Position numbers and translations under genes: made by a program. A DNA stretch of 64,000 nucleotides from JAGVSR01 sp033765145 (lineage in GTDB: Bacteria; Pseudomonadota; Alphaproteobacteria; Rhizobiales; Hyphomicrobiaceae). This document shows positions 41,072 through 49,208 of this stretch, one piece after another (the first letter of the stretch is position 1; each line of letters starts with the position of its first letter). The DNA is taken from positions 195,968-259,967 of the forward strand of contig JANRIH010000020.1 in the NCBI GenBank assembly GCA_033765145.1. The letters run 5' to 3'. The notes beneath the pieces are model-generated. The model was not told where the DNA came from, did not search any database, and was given only the letters and a program-made list of their open reading frames with translations.

Positions 41072-43441
41072 ATGGCGCACAATATCATTTTCACTGCTAT
41101 CACTCCGTCTGCTGGCCGCGAATACTGGGTCACGGACGGAACGTCGGCCGGAACGGTGACGCTCGGAGACCTCGCGCCCGGCAGTGCCGGTCAGGATGTT
41201 CGCGGCGTCCTCGGTGTCGTAAACAAGCGCGCCATCTTCGTCGCGAAGAACGCCTCTTCCGGCGTCGAGATCTGGGCCACGGGCGGTTCGGCCGCGACCA
41301 CTGTCCTGCTCGGCGAGATCAATCCGGGAGCCGGCAGCTCGATGCCGGATCTCGTGGCCGTTTCCGGCGGGCAGCTTTTCTTTTCGGCGACGAATGCTGC
41401 GGGTGATCGCGAACTCTACGTCACCAATGGCTGGAACTACAGCCTCGTCCAAAACATCAACACGACCGGCTCGTCAAGCCCCGGGTTCGGCGTGAAGATC
41501 GGCAACGCGATCGTCTTCAGCGCGACGACAGCCAATGGCCGGGAACTCTGGTCAATGAATTCCGAAGGCGGCGGGATCGCCCTCGTCAAGGACATGAACC
41601 CCGGCACCGCCAACGGCAACGTGCAGGTGATCGGCAAAGTCGGAGGGCGGGCGCTTTTCACCGCCAACGATGGCATCAACGTCGGGGCGCTCTTCTCGAC
41701 GGATGGTACAAGCGCTGGCACGCTCAAGTTCAACAATTTCCTGATCACATCGGGTAGTGCCGTGGAGTTCGGCGGCAGGCTGATCTTTGGCGGTCAAAAT
41801 CAGACCGGCGACAGTGAACTCTGGTCGACTGACGGCACGCCGGCCGGAACGGTGCGTCTGAAGGACATCTACACTGGAACAAGCGGATCGGACCCGAACG
41901 ACTTCGTCGTCTATCGTGGAAAGGTCTACTTCTCGGCGAGCGACAGCACCAACGGGCGCGAGCTCTGGGTCACAGACGGGACGCCAGGGGGCACGCAGCG
42001 CGCCGCCGACATCTCGGTTGGGATCGGAAGCTCGAACCCTTCGCAGCTGACCGTGATCAACGACCGCATCGTGTTCGTCGCCAATATCTCTGGGACCCCA
42101 CGCCTCTACGTGACCGATGGAACCGAGGCTGGAACGTTCGGTCTCAGCTTCAATGCCACATCCCCGTCGCGCCTGACCGTCGCGGGCAATCTCGTCTACT
42201 TTTCGGCAATCAGCAGTTCCGGTGACGAGCTGTGGGTCACGGACGGCACGCAAGCTGGAACGCGGATCGTCCGCGACATCGTTCCCGGCTCTGGTTCATC
42301 GAGTGCCGAGATCTGGGCGGTCATCAACGACCAGGCGCCCATTCTCGGCACCTCGCTGGGCGAGATCCTCAACGGCCTCAACAGCAACGACCAGATGTTC
42401 GGCGGGGCCGGCAACGACACTCTCAACGCCCTCAATGGTAATGACGGTCTCAATGGCGGAGAAGGCCGCGATACGCTGAACGGCGGGCAGGGTAACGATA
42501 CGCTCTCAGGCGGCAACGACACATTCCAGGATATTCTGAACGGGGGTGCCGGCAACGACGTCTACAATCTCGGCGCGTTCAACGATCTGCCGCAGGACCC
42601 GGCCAATAGCGGGATCGACACGGCCTTGACGCTCGCCGGGCTGTCGCTCGTCGGGTTCGGTGACAACATCGAGAAGCTGACGTTGATGGGAACCCAGAAC
42701 ATCAACGGCACCGGCAACGGGCTCGCCAACACGATCCAAGGCAATTCGGGCAGAAATGTTCTGAACGGTGGACCGGACAACGCCGTCGACACGTTGTCCG
42801 GCGGCGCGGGCAACGACACGTACATCCTGAATGGACAGAACGATACCGTCATCGAGAATTCGGGTGGCGGCAGCGACACAATACAATCAACGACGAGCCG
42901 CAGTCTGGCTCCGACTAATTTGCAGCACGTCGAAAACTTGCGCCTCGACGGCAGCGGCAATATCACCGGCACGGGCAACGCCGCCGCCAACAGCATTTTC
43001 GGCAACACGGGCGCCAACCGACTGGACGGCGGCGGCGGAAACGACATCCTCGATGGCGGATCGGGCAACGACACACTCGTCGGTGGTGGCGGTAACGACA
43101 CGCTCTACGGCCGCGCGGGCAACGACGTCTATCTGTTCAACGCAGCGCTCGCGGCGAACAATGTCGATCGCATCATGGACTACGATCTCGTCGCCGATCG
43201 CATTCACCTCGAGAACGCGATCTTCACAGCGCTCACGACGGCAGGCAATCTCAGCGCCGCCGCCTTTGTCGCCAACGCAACGGGGGTGGCGACCAGTTCG
43301 TCGCATCGCATCGTCTACAATACGACCAACGGCAATCTCTTCTACGACACCAACGGCTCCACGGGAGGAGGCGCGGTCTTGATCGGGACCATCAGCGGTT
43401 CACCGGACACGCTCAATGCAGGAGATTTCCTGGTGATCTGA
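41072..43441 (+). CDS. Large secreted ELWxxDGT-repeat / RTX calcium-binding protein
   Basis: 789 residues from the ATG at 41072; no signal peptide, as for type I secretion substrates. The first half (about 14-420) has roughly nine repeats of 45-50 residues built on ELWVTDGTxAGT (examples: EYWVTDGTSAGT, ELWSTDGTPAGTVRL, ELWVTDGTPGGTQ, ELWVTDGTQAGT), a beta-propeller-like ELWxxDGT array. From about 440 to 690 come RTX nonapeptides such as GGAGNDTLN, GGQGNDTLSGG, GGGGNDTLYG, which bind calcium after export. The end module (about 690-789) contains DRIHLENAIFTAL, FYDTNG and a hydrophobic terminus DFLVI, matching the CAP/RTX protein at 28105. Probably an adhesin or matrix protein; substrate unknown. 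No exporter is adjacent. Confidence 0.88.
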   Translation: MAHNIIFTAITPSAGREYWVTDGTSAGTVTLGDLAPGSAGQDVRGVLGVVNKRAIFVAKNASSGVEIWATGGSAATTVLLGEINPGAGSSMPDLVAVSGGQLFFSATNAAGDRELYVTNGWNYSLVQNINTTGSSSPGFGVKIGNAIVFSATTANGRELWSMNSEGGGIALVKDMNPGTANGNVQVIGKVGGRALFTANDGINVGALFSTDGTSAGTLKFNNFLITSGSAVEFGGRLIFGGQNQTGDSELWSTDGTPAGTVRLKDIYTGTSGSDPNDFVVYRGKVYFSASDSTNGRELWVTDGTPGGTQRAADISVGIGSSNPSQLTVINDRIVFVANISGTPRLYVTDGTEAGTFGLSFNATSPSRLTVAGNLVYFSAISSSGDELWVTDGTQAGTRIVRDIVPGSGSSSAEIWAVINDQAPILGTSLGEILNGLNSNDQMFGGAGNDTLNALNGNDGLNGGEGRDTLNGGQGNDTLSGGNDTFQDILNGGAGNDVYNLGAFNDLPQDPANSGIDTALTLAGLSLVGFGDNIEKLTLMGTQNINGTGNGLANTIQGNSGRNVLNGGPDNAVDTLSGGAGNDTYILNGQNDTVIENSGGGSDTIQSTTSRSLAPTNLQHVENLRLDGSGNITGTGNAAANSIFGNTGANRLDGGGGNDILDGGSGNDTLVGGGGNDTLYGRAGNDVYLFNAALAANNVDRIMDYDLVADRIHLENAIFTALTTAGNLSAAAFVANATGVATSSSHRIVYNTTNGNLFYDTNGSTGGGAVLIGTISGSPDTLNAGDFLVI

Positions 43442-43450
43442 CGGGACTGG

Positions 43451-43474
43451 CCGGTCGACACGCTGGTCGACTGG
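43451..43474. terminator. Hairpin between convergent RTX and patatin-fusion genes
   Basis: A 9-bp stem with one wobble or mismatch (43451-43459 with 43466-43474) and a 6-nt loop lies in the 45-nt gap between two convergent genes. There is no T-run; a possible shared terminator. Confidence 0.35.
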
Positions 43475-43486
43475 TTGGGGCAGCCG

Positions 43487-46400
43487 TTACCGCCGCCCTG
43501 CCGTCTTGATGCAGTCCAGAAACACGAGGCTCAAGCTCTTTACAGCTTCGGCCCCGTGCTGCCCGCCGGCCATGATGCGGCGCGCACCGACCCAGTCCTC
43601 GGTCGTGGCGTTGAAGTACCGCGACAGCTTGCTGGCGTCGCCGTTCGGGAAGATCACGTTGAAGACGACGCGCGCGCCGATACCGGGATGGCCGACGAGA
43701 TTGGGATCGCTTTCGAGGTCGATGCCGAGCATCTGTCCGAACCGGCGATAGTTTTCGCGGCCGAACAATTGAACGAGGCCGCGTCCGCGATATTTGAAGC
43801 CATCGCCGGGTTCGACGTTCCCGTATCGACCTCCGTAGACGAAATTCAGAAGCTTCTCCTCGTTGCCGACGTAGGGTTCGGCGTCCGCGAGCGTCGGAAA
43901 CTTCGACGGCCAGATCGTCATCAGTCGACTGGCGCTATTGTACTTCGCATTCTCGGCGTTGATTGAGAACTTTCCTGTCTCATGGGCGACCGAGCCCAGG
44001 ATGTAGGCGAGGTAGCGATCGTCCTGCCACTCGGGGTGCTCGTCCCAGACCTGGAGCAGCGATACGATCGCGCTCCGCTGCGCGAACGTCATGTTGGGCA
44101 TGGACTTCTTGCGATAGCAGCCCGCCACCGCCTCGTAGTCCGTCCGCTGGGCAAACGGCTTGCCGTCGGGGCCAACTTTTTCCGCCTGTCGGACCGCGGC
44201 GATGAAGTTGCCGGCCGAGGCGAGCGTGCCGCTCAACTGGTGATGCACGAGCATCTGCACGCAGTCCGCCGCGGAGAGACCTCGGAACGACTGGTTGAAC
44301 CGGGTGTCGGGCTGGCATTCCCAATAGCGCCCGCTCTGGCGTTCGACGATGTCGCGGCTCCGCCTCGACAACGCCCATCCGAGAGGAAGTTCGTAGAACG
44401 GATTTTCGAGCAGTACGCGCTGCACGCCGCCAGCTGTGACGTACGCCACATCCTTGCCGCGCGGAAACGACGCCAGGATATCCGGCGGCATCAGGCGTGC
44501 CGCGCGTTCGATCGCCACGTATGAGCGCGACTGGCGGGCGCTGAGGAGTCCGCGGATCGGCTCCATGATCTCACCCAGGCCGTAGGATGTGCGTTTCGGA
44601 TAGTCGCCGCCGCTCAAGACGATCATGGTGAGCTTCAGGGGCACGCCATATCCGTCCGGCCGCTTGTCGATGAACGGCCGCATCTCTTCATTGAGATCGA
44701 GTGCTGTTTCGACGCCGGAGTTGTCGACGTAGCCGCCGTCAACGAGCCGCAGCTTCTGATTGCGTCCCGTCTCGCGCTCGCGCAGTACGACCGTCGCGGC
44801 CGGCGTAATCCAGGGGAACCTTGCGCTGACGCCCGCGGCAGTGGCGAGTGAGATTTCGGGTGCCGGCTCGAAGGCGCTTGTGGACGTGGCGGCCTTGTCA
44901 TCCGCCTTCGACAACCAGAACGGATAGTTCGCGAACGACCGGGCCGACAATCCGAGTTCCGCCGTCTTCGAGAACGCGAACGGCGCAATCACGATGCGCC
45001 GCCCGCTGCCCGAATCCGTCGCATTGATGAGCAGCGCGGGCTTCGAGCCGGTCATTTCCCAGTGCGCAAGGAAGCTCATGCGCATGGGATTGCGATCTCC
45101 GCCGATCGCCTTCTCAGCCGCCGCGACGAAGGACTGCTCCAGCGCACGCGCGCGATCAAAGGCTGGCACGGGAAACGGCAGGAATCGCTGCGTGAAATCC
45201 GGAAAGAGTGTCGCCGCCGTCAGCGGCGCAATGAAGTCGGCGCCGAGGAGCGCGCGCACGCGCTTTTCGACCGGGCCCGGCTCGTCGAGACCCTTGGTCT
45301 TGTAGACGTTCTTCGGATCGACGAAGCGCGCGATCGCGGGGCACGGGGCGGCCGTGAAGACTGCATCGCCGGTCGGGGTCGCGGCAGGCGGGGCGGCGGG
45401 GGGTGTGGCCTCTGCTTCGTCTTCGAGGGCCGCGACGAATGCCGCGGCACCGAGACTGCCGCCCGAAACCGAGCTGATGGCGAATACATGGTGGCGGAAG
45501 CTCGGACAGAGATCCTGCATACGCGCGAGGAAGACAGCTGTCTGATAGGCGGCGTAGATCCCGCCGCCTTGCGCCGCGACGACATAAACGGGATAGGCGG
45601 ACCCATAGCGATCCTTGTCCGGGCGGCTCTGATACCAGCGCTCGATCAGCTCTTGGTCGAGTGCGGGCTCTTCTCGGCGTTCCGCGCCCGTTGAGAACTC
45701 TGGAGCGGCTTCGACGAGCGTGTGGTTGTCGTTGAGGTCGAACAGAGAAAAGACGACCGCGGCGGCGAACATCAAAGGTAGAAACGGGAAGTTGTGACGA
45801 AGCGTCAGAAGGCTCAGGTGAACCGTCGAGGCCGTGATGCAAAGCGTGAAAATCGCCAGGATGCCGAAGACGCCGAGCGTGCGTGCGACCTCGATGGGCC
45901 ATTCGATATAGACGTAGCTGAACGCTGCGATGGCGAGTGCTGAAAGGATCAGCGCCTTCCAGTTTCCGAGCGCGATCACGAGCAGATCGACCCAGCGGCC
46001 GGACGTCCGCGCACCTAGCCAGATGCCCGGCAAAGCCAACAGGACCGCGGCTGCGGTCAAGCCGATCGCACCGAAGACGAGGCCGGAGCCGACGTCGCCA
46101 GAAATCAGGAGATCGTACTGCTCCCACGGGCTGCCGACGGTCTTTACGATGTCGCTCAGTCGCTCGCCGGCAATGCCCGGTTGCGCGAGGACATGCGCCG
46201 ACGCGCTGCCCAACAGCGGTAGCGCGCCCAAGCCCAGCGGCAGTATTCGCGCCAGCCCGACAGTGAAGGCCTTGGGAGTATCGATTTCCGCAAGCGCGGC
46301 ACGCACGACGATGACGGCCGCGAGCCATGTCACCGCGCCCATCGCCAGAACAGAGGCATAGAGCGAAACGAAGCCTTTGATCGAACGGTCCGCGTGGACG

Positions 46401-46537
46401 ATCCGATAGAGCTCGCGGATCTGTTCGGGCACGAACAGGATCGCCGAGACGACGAGGGCCAGCAGGATGACCCACTTTGCGCCGGACAGGAGATCGGAAA
46501 TCTCGGCGCGCGATCTTGCGAACGAACTCTCGGCCAT
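43487..46537 (-). CDS. Membrane-anchored patatin-like phospholipase fused to GH19 chitinase/endolysin domain
   Basis: 1016 residues from the ATG at 46537. Residues 1-270 hold about seven membrane helices (roughly 21-38, 59-80, 94-113, 150-175, 183-208, 221-240, 250-266). A patatin-like hydrolase spans about 315-720: oxyanion loop AAQGGGIYAAY (321-331), nucleophile elbow SSVSGGSLG with Ser358, and the dyad DGGYVDNSG with Asp600. The elbow reads S-V-S-G-G, so Ser replaces the first Gly of GxSxG. Residues about 800-1010 are GH19-like: SVAHETGKF with Glu853 as catalytic acid, NVEPGDGFKYRGRGLVQLFG, and FNVIFPNGD. GH19 enzymes cut chitin or, in phage endolysins, peptidoglycan. I know of no characterised protein with this order. 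It sits between purM and purN, convergent with the RTX gene. Confidence 0.85.
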   Translation of the reverse strand: MAESSFARSRAEISDLLSGAKWVILLALVVSAILFVPEQIRELYRIVHADRSIKGFVSLYASVLAMGAVTWLAAVIVVRAALAEIDTPKAFTVGLARILPLGLGALPLLGSASAHVLAQPGIAGERLSDIVKTVGSPWEQYDLLISGDVGSGLVFGAIGLTAAAVLLALPGIWLGARTSGRWVDLLVIALGNWKALILSALAIAAFSYVYIEWPIEVARTLGVFGILAIFTLCITASTVHLSLLTLRHNFPFLPLMFAAAVVFSLFDLNDNHTLVEAAPEFSTGAERREEPALDQELIERWYQSRPDKDRYGSAYPVYVVAAQGGGIYAAYQTAVFLARMQDLCPSFRHHVFAISSVSGGSLGAAAFVAALEDEAEATPPAAPPAATPTGDAVFTAAPCPAIARFVDPKNVYKTKGLDEPGPVEKRVRALLGADFIAPLTAATLFPDFTQRFLPFPVPAFDRARALEQSFVAAAEKAIGGDRNPMRMSFLAHWEMTGSKPALLINATDSGSGRRIVIAPFAFSKTAELGLSARSFANYPFWLSKADDKAATSTSAFEPAPEISLATAAGVSARFPWITPAATVVLRERETGRNQKLRLVDGGYVDNSGVETALDLNEEMRPFIDKRPDGYGVPLKLTMIVLSGGDYPKRTSYGLGEIMEPIRGLLSARQSRSYVAIERAARLMPPDILASFPRGKDVAYVTAGGVQRVLLENPFYELPLGWALSRRSRDIVERQSGRYWECQPDTRFNQSFRGLSAADCVQMLVHHQLSGTLASAGNFIAAVRQAEKVGPDGKPFAQRTDYEAVAGCYRKKSMPNMTFAQRSAIVSLLQVWDEHPEWQDDRYLAYILGSVAHETGKFSINAENAKYNSASRLMTIWPSKFPTLADAEPYVGNEEKLLNFVYGGRYGNVEPGDGFKYRGRGLVQLFGRENYRRFGQMLGIDLESDPNLVGHPGIGARVVFNVIFPNGDASKLSRYFNATTEDWVGARRIMAGGQHGAEAVKSLSLVFLDCIKTAGRR

Positions 46538-46755
46538 GGGGAAGTGCCCCTCTCACGCGGCGCCACAGAGGTACATCGATCGTGCCGAACAGCAGCGCCC
46601 AACTTTCGATCGGAATACGCGCCGTTCCCGGGCTGAAAGCTAGCGCAACATTGGGAGTCTGTAACCATGGGCCTGCTGAGCATTTCGCGCGCGTGTCCCC
46701 ACGAGCAGGATCGACCGGGCTCCCATCGGCGTGCGACGCATGCTAATGCGGCTTC

Positions 46756-47433
46756 ATGACAGACGCTTCCACCCGACATGCGCCCAAAATGCGGGCCGCG
46801 ATCCTCATCTCTGGGCGTGGATCGAACATGAAGAGCCTCGTCGAGGCCGCCCGGGCGCCCGACTATCCGGTCGAATTCGTGACGATCATTTCGAACCGGC
46901 CCGACGCCGCCGGTCTCGCATGGGCGCGCGACCAGGGCCTTCCGGCACTCGGGTTGGATCACAAGCTCTATCAGGACAGGGCCCATTTCGAGAGCCAACT
47001 CGACGGCGTTCTCCGCGCAGCCAAAGTGGAACTCGTGTGCCTCGCCGGGTTCATGCGCCTCATGACACCCGCATTCGTCGAGCGCTGGCGAAATCGGATG
47101 CTCAACATCCACCCCTCGCTTCTGCCGGCCTTCAAGGGGCTCGATACTCACGCGCGCGCGCTCGCGATCGGGGCCCGGTTCGCGGGCTGCACCGTCCATG
47201 CGGTCCGGCCAGAAATGGACGAGGGGCCGATCCTCGGGCAGGCCGTCGTGCCTGTTGCGCCCGACGATACGGAAGACACTCTGGCCGCGCGAGTTCTCGC
47301 GGCCGAACACCGGCTCTACCCGGAGGTCGTGGCACGCTATGCCCGTGGGGACATTCGGATCGAAGGCGAGCGTGCCATCGTCTCGGAGACGGTCGATACG
47401 GGCTGGTCGCATCTGGCTCCGGGATGCGGGTGA
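46756..47433 (+). CDS. purN: Phosphoribosylglycinamide formyltransferase PurN
   Basis: 225 residues from the ATG at 46756. It uses 10-formyl-THF to formylate GAR in purine synthesis. Seen: AILISGRGSNMKSLVEAA at the N-terminus, VTIISNRPDAAGL, VCLAGFMRLM, the catalytic NIHPSLLPAFKGLDTH (Asn, His and the downstream Asp in MDEGPILGQA) and GCTVHAV. The N-terminal lead of 12 residues is slightly longer than usual; an internal ATG at codon 12 would also work. purN normally follows purM directly; here it has become a separate unit with its own upstream region of 218 nt, divergent from the patatin-GH19 gene. Confidence 0.96.
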   Translation: MTDASTRHAPKMRAAILISGRGSNMKSLVEAARAPDYPVEFVTIISNRPDAAGLAWARDQGLPALGLDHKLYQDRAHFESQLDGVLRAAKVELVCLAGFMRLMTPAFVERWRNRMLNIHPSLLPAFKGLDTHARALAIGARFAGCTVHAVRPEMDEGPILGQAVVPVAPDDTEDTLAARVLAAEHRLYPEVVARYARGDIRIEGERAIVSETVDTGWSHLAPGCG

Positions 47434-47470
47434 TGATGGTTTCCGGTTCGGATGGGTGTTGCACGCACAA

Positions 47471-47484
47471 TGCGGGCGCCCGCA
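47471..47484. repeat. 14-bp perfect palindrome after purN
   Basis: TGCGGGCGCCCGCA lies in the 299-nt purN-P450 gap and is followed by AAATTG. It may be a hairpin or a dyad operator; I see no partner regulator. The rest of the gap (47434-47732) shows no recognisable gene. Confidence 0.4.
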
Positions 47485-47732
47485 AAATTGACGCTGTGTC
47501 GGCACGCATCATGGACAGAGGTCGGGAATGAGGTTTACCGAATGCGCGACTGTCAGTGGTATTCCCTCGCGCTCGGCGGCTAGGGGGTGGCAGAATGGCG
47601 GACCATGAGCCGCGGGCCCCAAAATATCGCTGCAATACCAAGAATTTGGACCGTCGCAGCGTTCCGCACGTGCGTCGGCGGGCAGAAACCGGCCCATGAG
47701 GGCCCTTCGGACGTGCGGCTCGGAGACGAGGC

Positions 47733-49097
47733 ATGACGATCCAACAACCGGCTTCCCACACCCTCGGGCTCGGGGAAGCCAACAGCATCTGGTTCAAGCT
47801 CACGGCGCTCGCCAAGGGCAACCCTGACAACCCGATGCAGACGTTGCAGATGATGGCGGACCGCTATGGTCCGGTCATCGCGGTCAACATCGCGGACCAG
47901 CGGGTCGTGTTCCTGACGGAGCCCGATCACTTCAAGCACGTGCTCGTCTCGAAGGCGGACGACTACATCAAGTATTTCGACGGACTGAAGCCGGTCTTCG
48001 GGAAATCCATGATCACGCATGACGGCGTGCTCTGGCAGAAGATTCGCATGCCGCAGCAGCCGGCCTTCCACCCGGACATGTTCGCGGAATACATCCCGTA
48101 CTTCCTGCAGGCGATCCGGACCAAGACGGGGCTCTGGTCGAAGCTCGCGGAAACGGGCGAAGCGTTCGAGATGGTCGAGCAGACCTGGACGCTTGCGGCC
48201 GACATGATCTGCAAGGCGCTGTTCGACCGCGACATGCCGTTCAATCCGCATTTCGTCTTCAAGTGCGTCAAGACCTACACCGACGTCATGGAGCACAAGG
48301 CCATCCGCATGCGGGTGCTGCACGGCGACGACGTGAAGATCACGGAAGAGAACGCGGCGAAGGCCATGGAGATCTGGGCCAACGTGCCGCCGGCTGTCTT
48401 CGCACAGAACCCCAATGAGGAGCGTGAACGCACTCTTCTCAAAATGATCGAGGCCGTGGTCGCGGACCCGTCGGTTCCCGAGTTCGACCAGCAGCAGGCG
48501 GTCGACGAACTGAAGCAGTACCTCTGGGCCGGCACAGAAACGACGGCGCTGACGCTCGCGTGGGCGATGTACCTCACGTCGAAGCATCCCGAATCCGCCG
48601 AACGGATCCGCAAAGAGGGTGAGGCGGTCTATGGTGATCGCGAGCCCGCGGCTGCCGACTATTCGGCGCTCGCCTACACGCGCGCGGTCATCCAGGAGAC
48701 GATGCGGCTCTATCCGCCGATCTGGGGCCTCATTCGCGTGGCGACAAAGCCCGATGTCATCGGGGGCAAGGAAATCAAGCCGGGCGACCGCGTCGTGATG
48801 TTCGCCTATGGCGCGCATCACAACCCGCGCTTCTGGCCGGAACCCGAGGAATTCCGCCCAGAGCGCTGGATGGGCGGAACCAAAGGGCAGGTGAAATATT
48901 CCTACCTGCCGTTCGGTGCCGGCAAGCGCTCGTGTATAGGCGGCGCCATGAGCCAGGTCGAGAATACGCTCGCGCTTTCGATGCTGCTCCGCCGGTTCCG
49001 TCCCGAATACCTCGGCAAGGAGCCGCCCGGATTCTCGGGCACCGTGACACTGACACCCAAGGGCGGCCTCATGTTCCGGGTTCGAGAACTCAGCTGA
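47733..49097 (+). CDS. Cytochrome P450 monooxygenase
   Basis: 454 residues from the ATG at 47733 (GGAG 12 nt upstream). No signal peptide or N-terminal membrane helix, so it is a soluble bacterial P450. Seen: C-helix WQKIRMPQQPAFHPDM, I-helix LWAGTETTALTLAWAM with the acid-Thr oxygen-activation pair, K-helix ExxR in ETMRLYPP, the PERF-type EEFRPERW, and the haem loop FGAGKRSCIGG with the cysteine ligand at 401. The style resembles CYP110/CYP102-type fatty-acid or terpene hydroxylases, but substrate cannot be assigned. No ferredoxin or reductase gene is adjacent, so it must borrow electron partners. Confidence 0.95.
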   Translation: MTIQQPASHTLGLGEANSIWFKLTALAKGNPDNPMQTLQMMADRYGPVIAVNIADQRVVFLTEPDHFKHVLVSKADDYIKYFDGLKPVFGKSMITHDGVLWQKIRMPQQPAFHPDMFAEYIPYFLQAIRTKTGLWSKLAETGEAFEMVEQTWTLAADMICKALFDRDMPFNPHFVFKCVKTYTDVMEHKAIRMRVLHGDDVKITEENAAKAMEIWANVPPAVFAQNPNEERERTLLKMIEAVVADPSVPEFDQQQAVDELKQYLWAGTETTALTLAWAMYLTSKHPESAERIRKEGEAVYGDREPAAADYSALAYTRAVIQETMRLYPPIWGLIRVATKPDVIGGKEIKPGDRVVMFAYGAHHNPRFWPEPEEFRPERWMGGTKGQVKYSYLPFGAGKRSCIGGAMSQVENTLALSMLLRRFRPEYLGKEPPGFSGTVTLTPKGGLMFRVRELS

Positions 49098-49208
49098 CGG
49101 AGCGTGGCGATGCGGCCACTGAAGTTGTGGGTTCCGCGCCACGCACGTTGAAACGTTGCCTGCAGATCGATAGCCTCCTTCGCATAACAACACGTCCGGG
49201 GGCGTAAC

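Noticed and set aside
42395..43130. Repeated GGCAACGACAC-type DNA that could look like a tandem-repeat locus
   Set aside because: It is the coding of RTX nonapeptides within one intact reading frame, not a CRISPR or satellite array; spacing is irregular and in multiples of nine codons.
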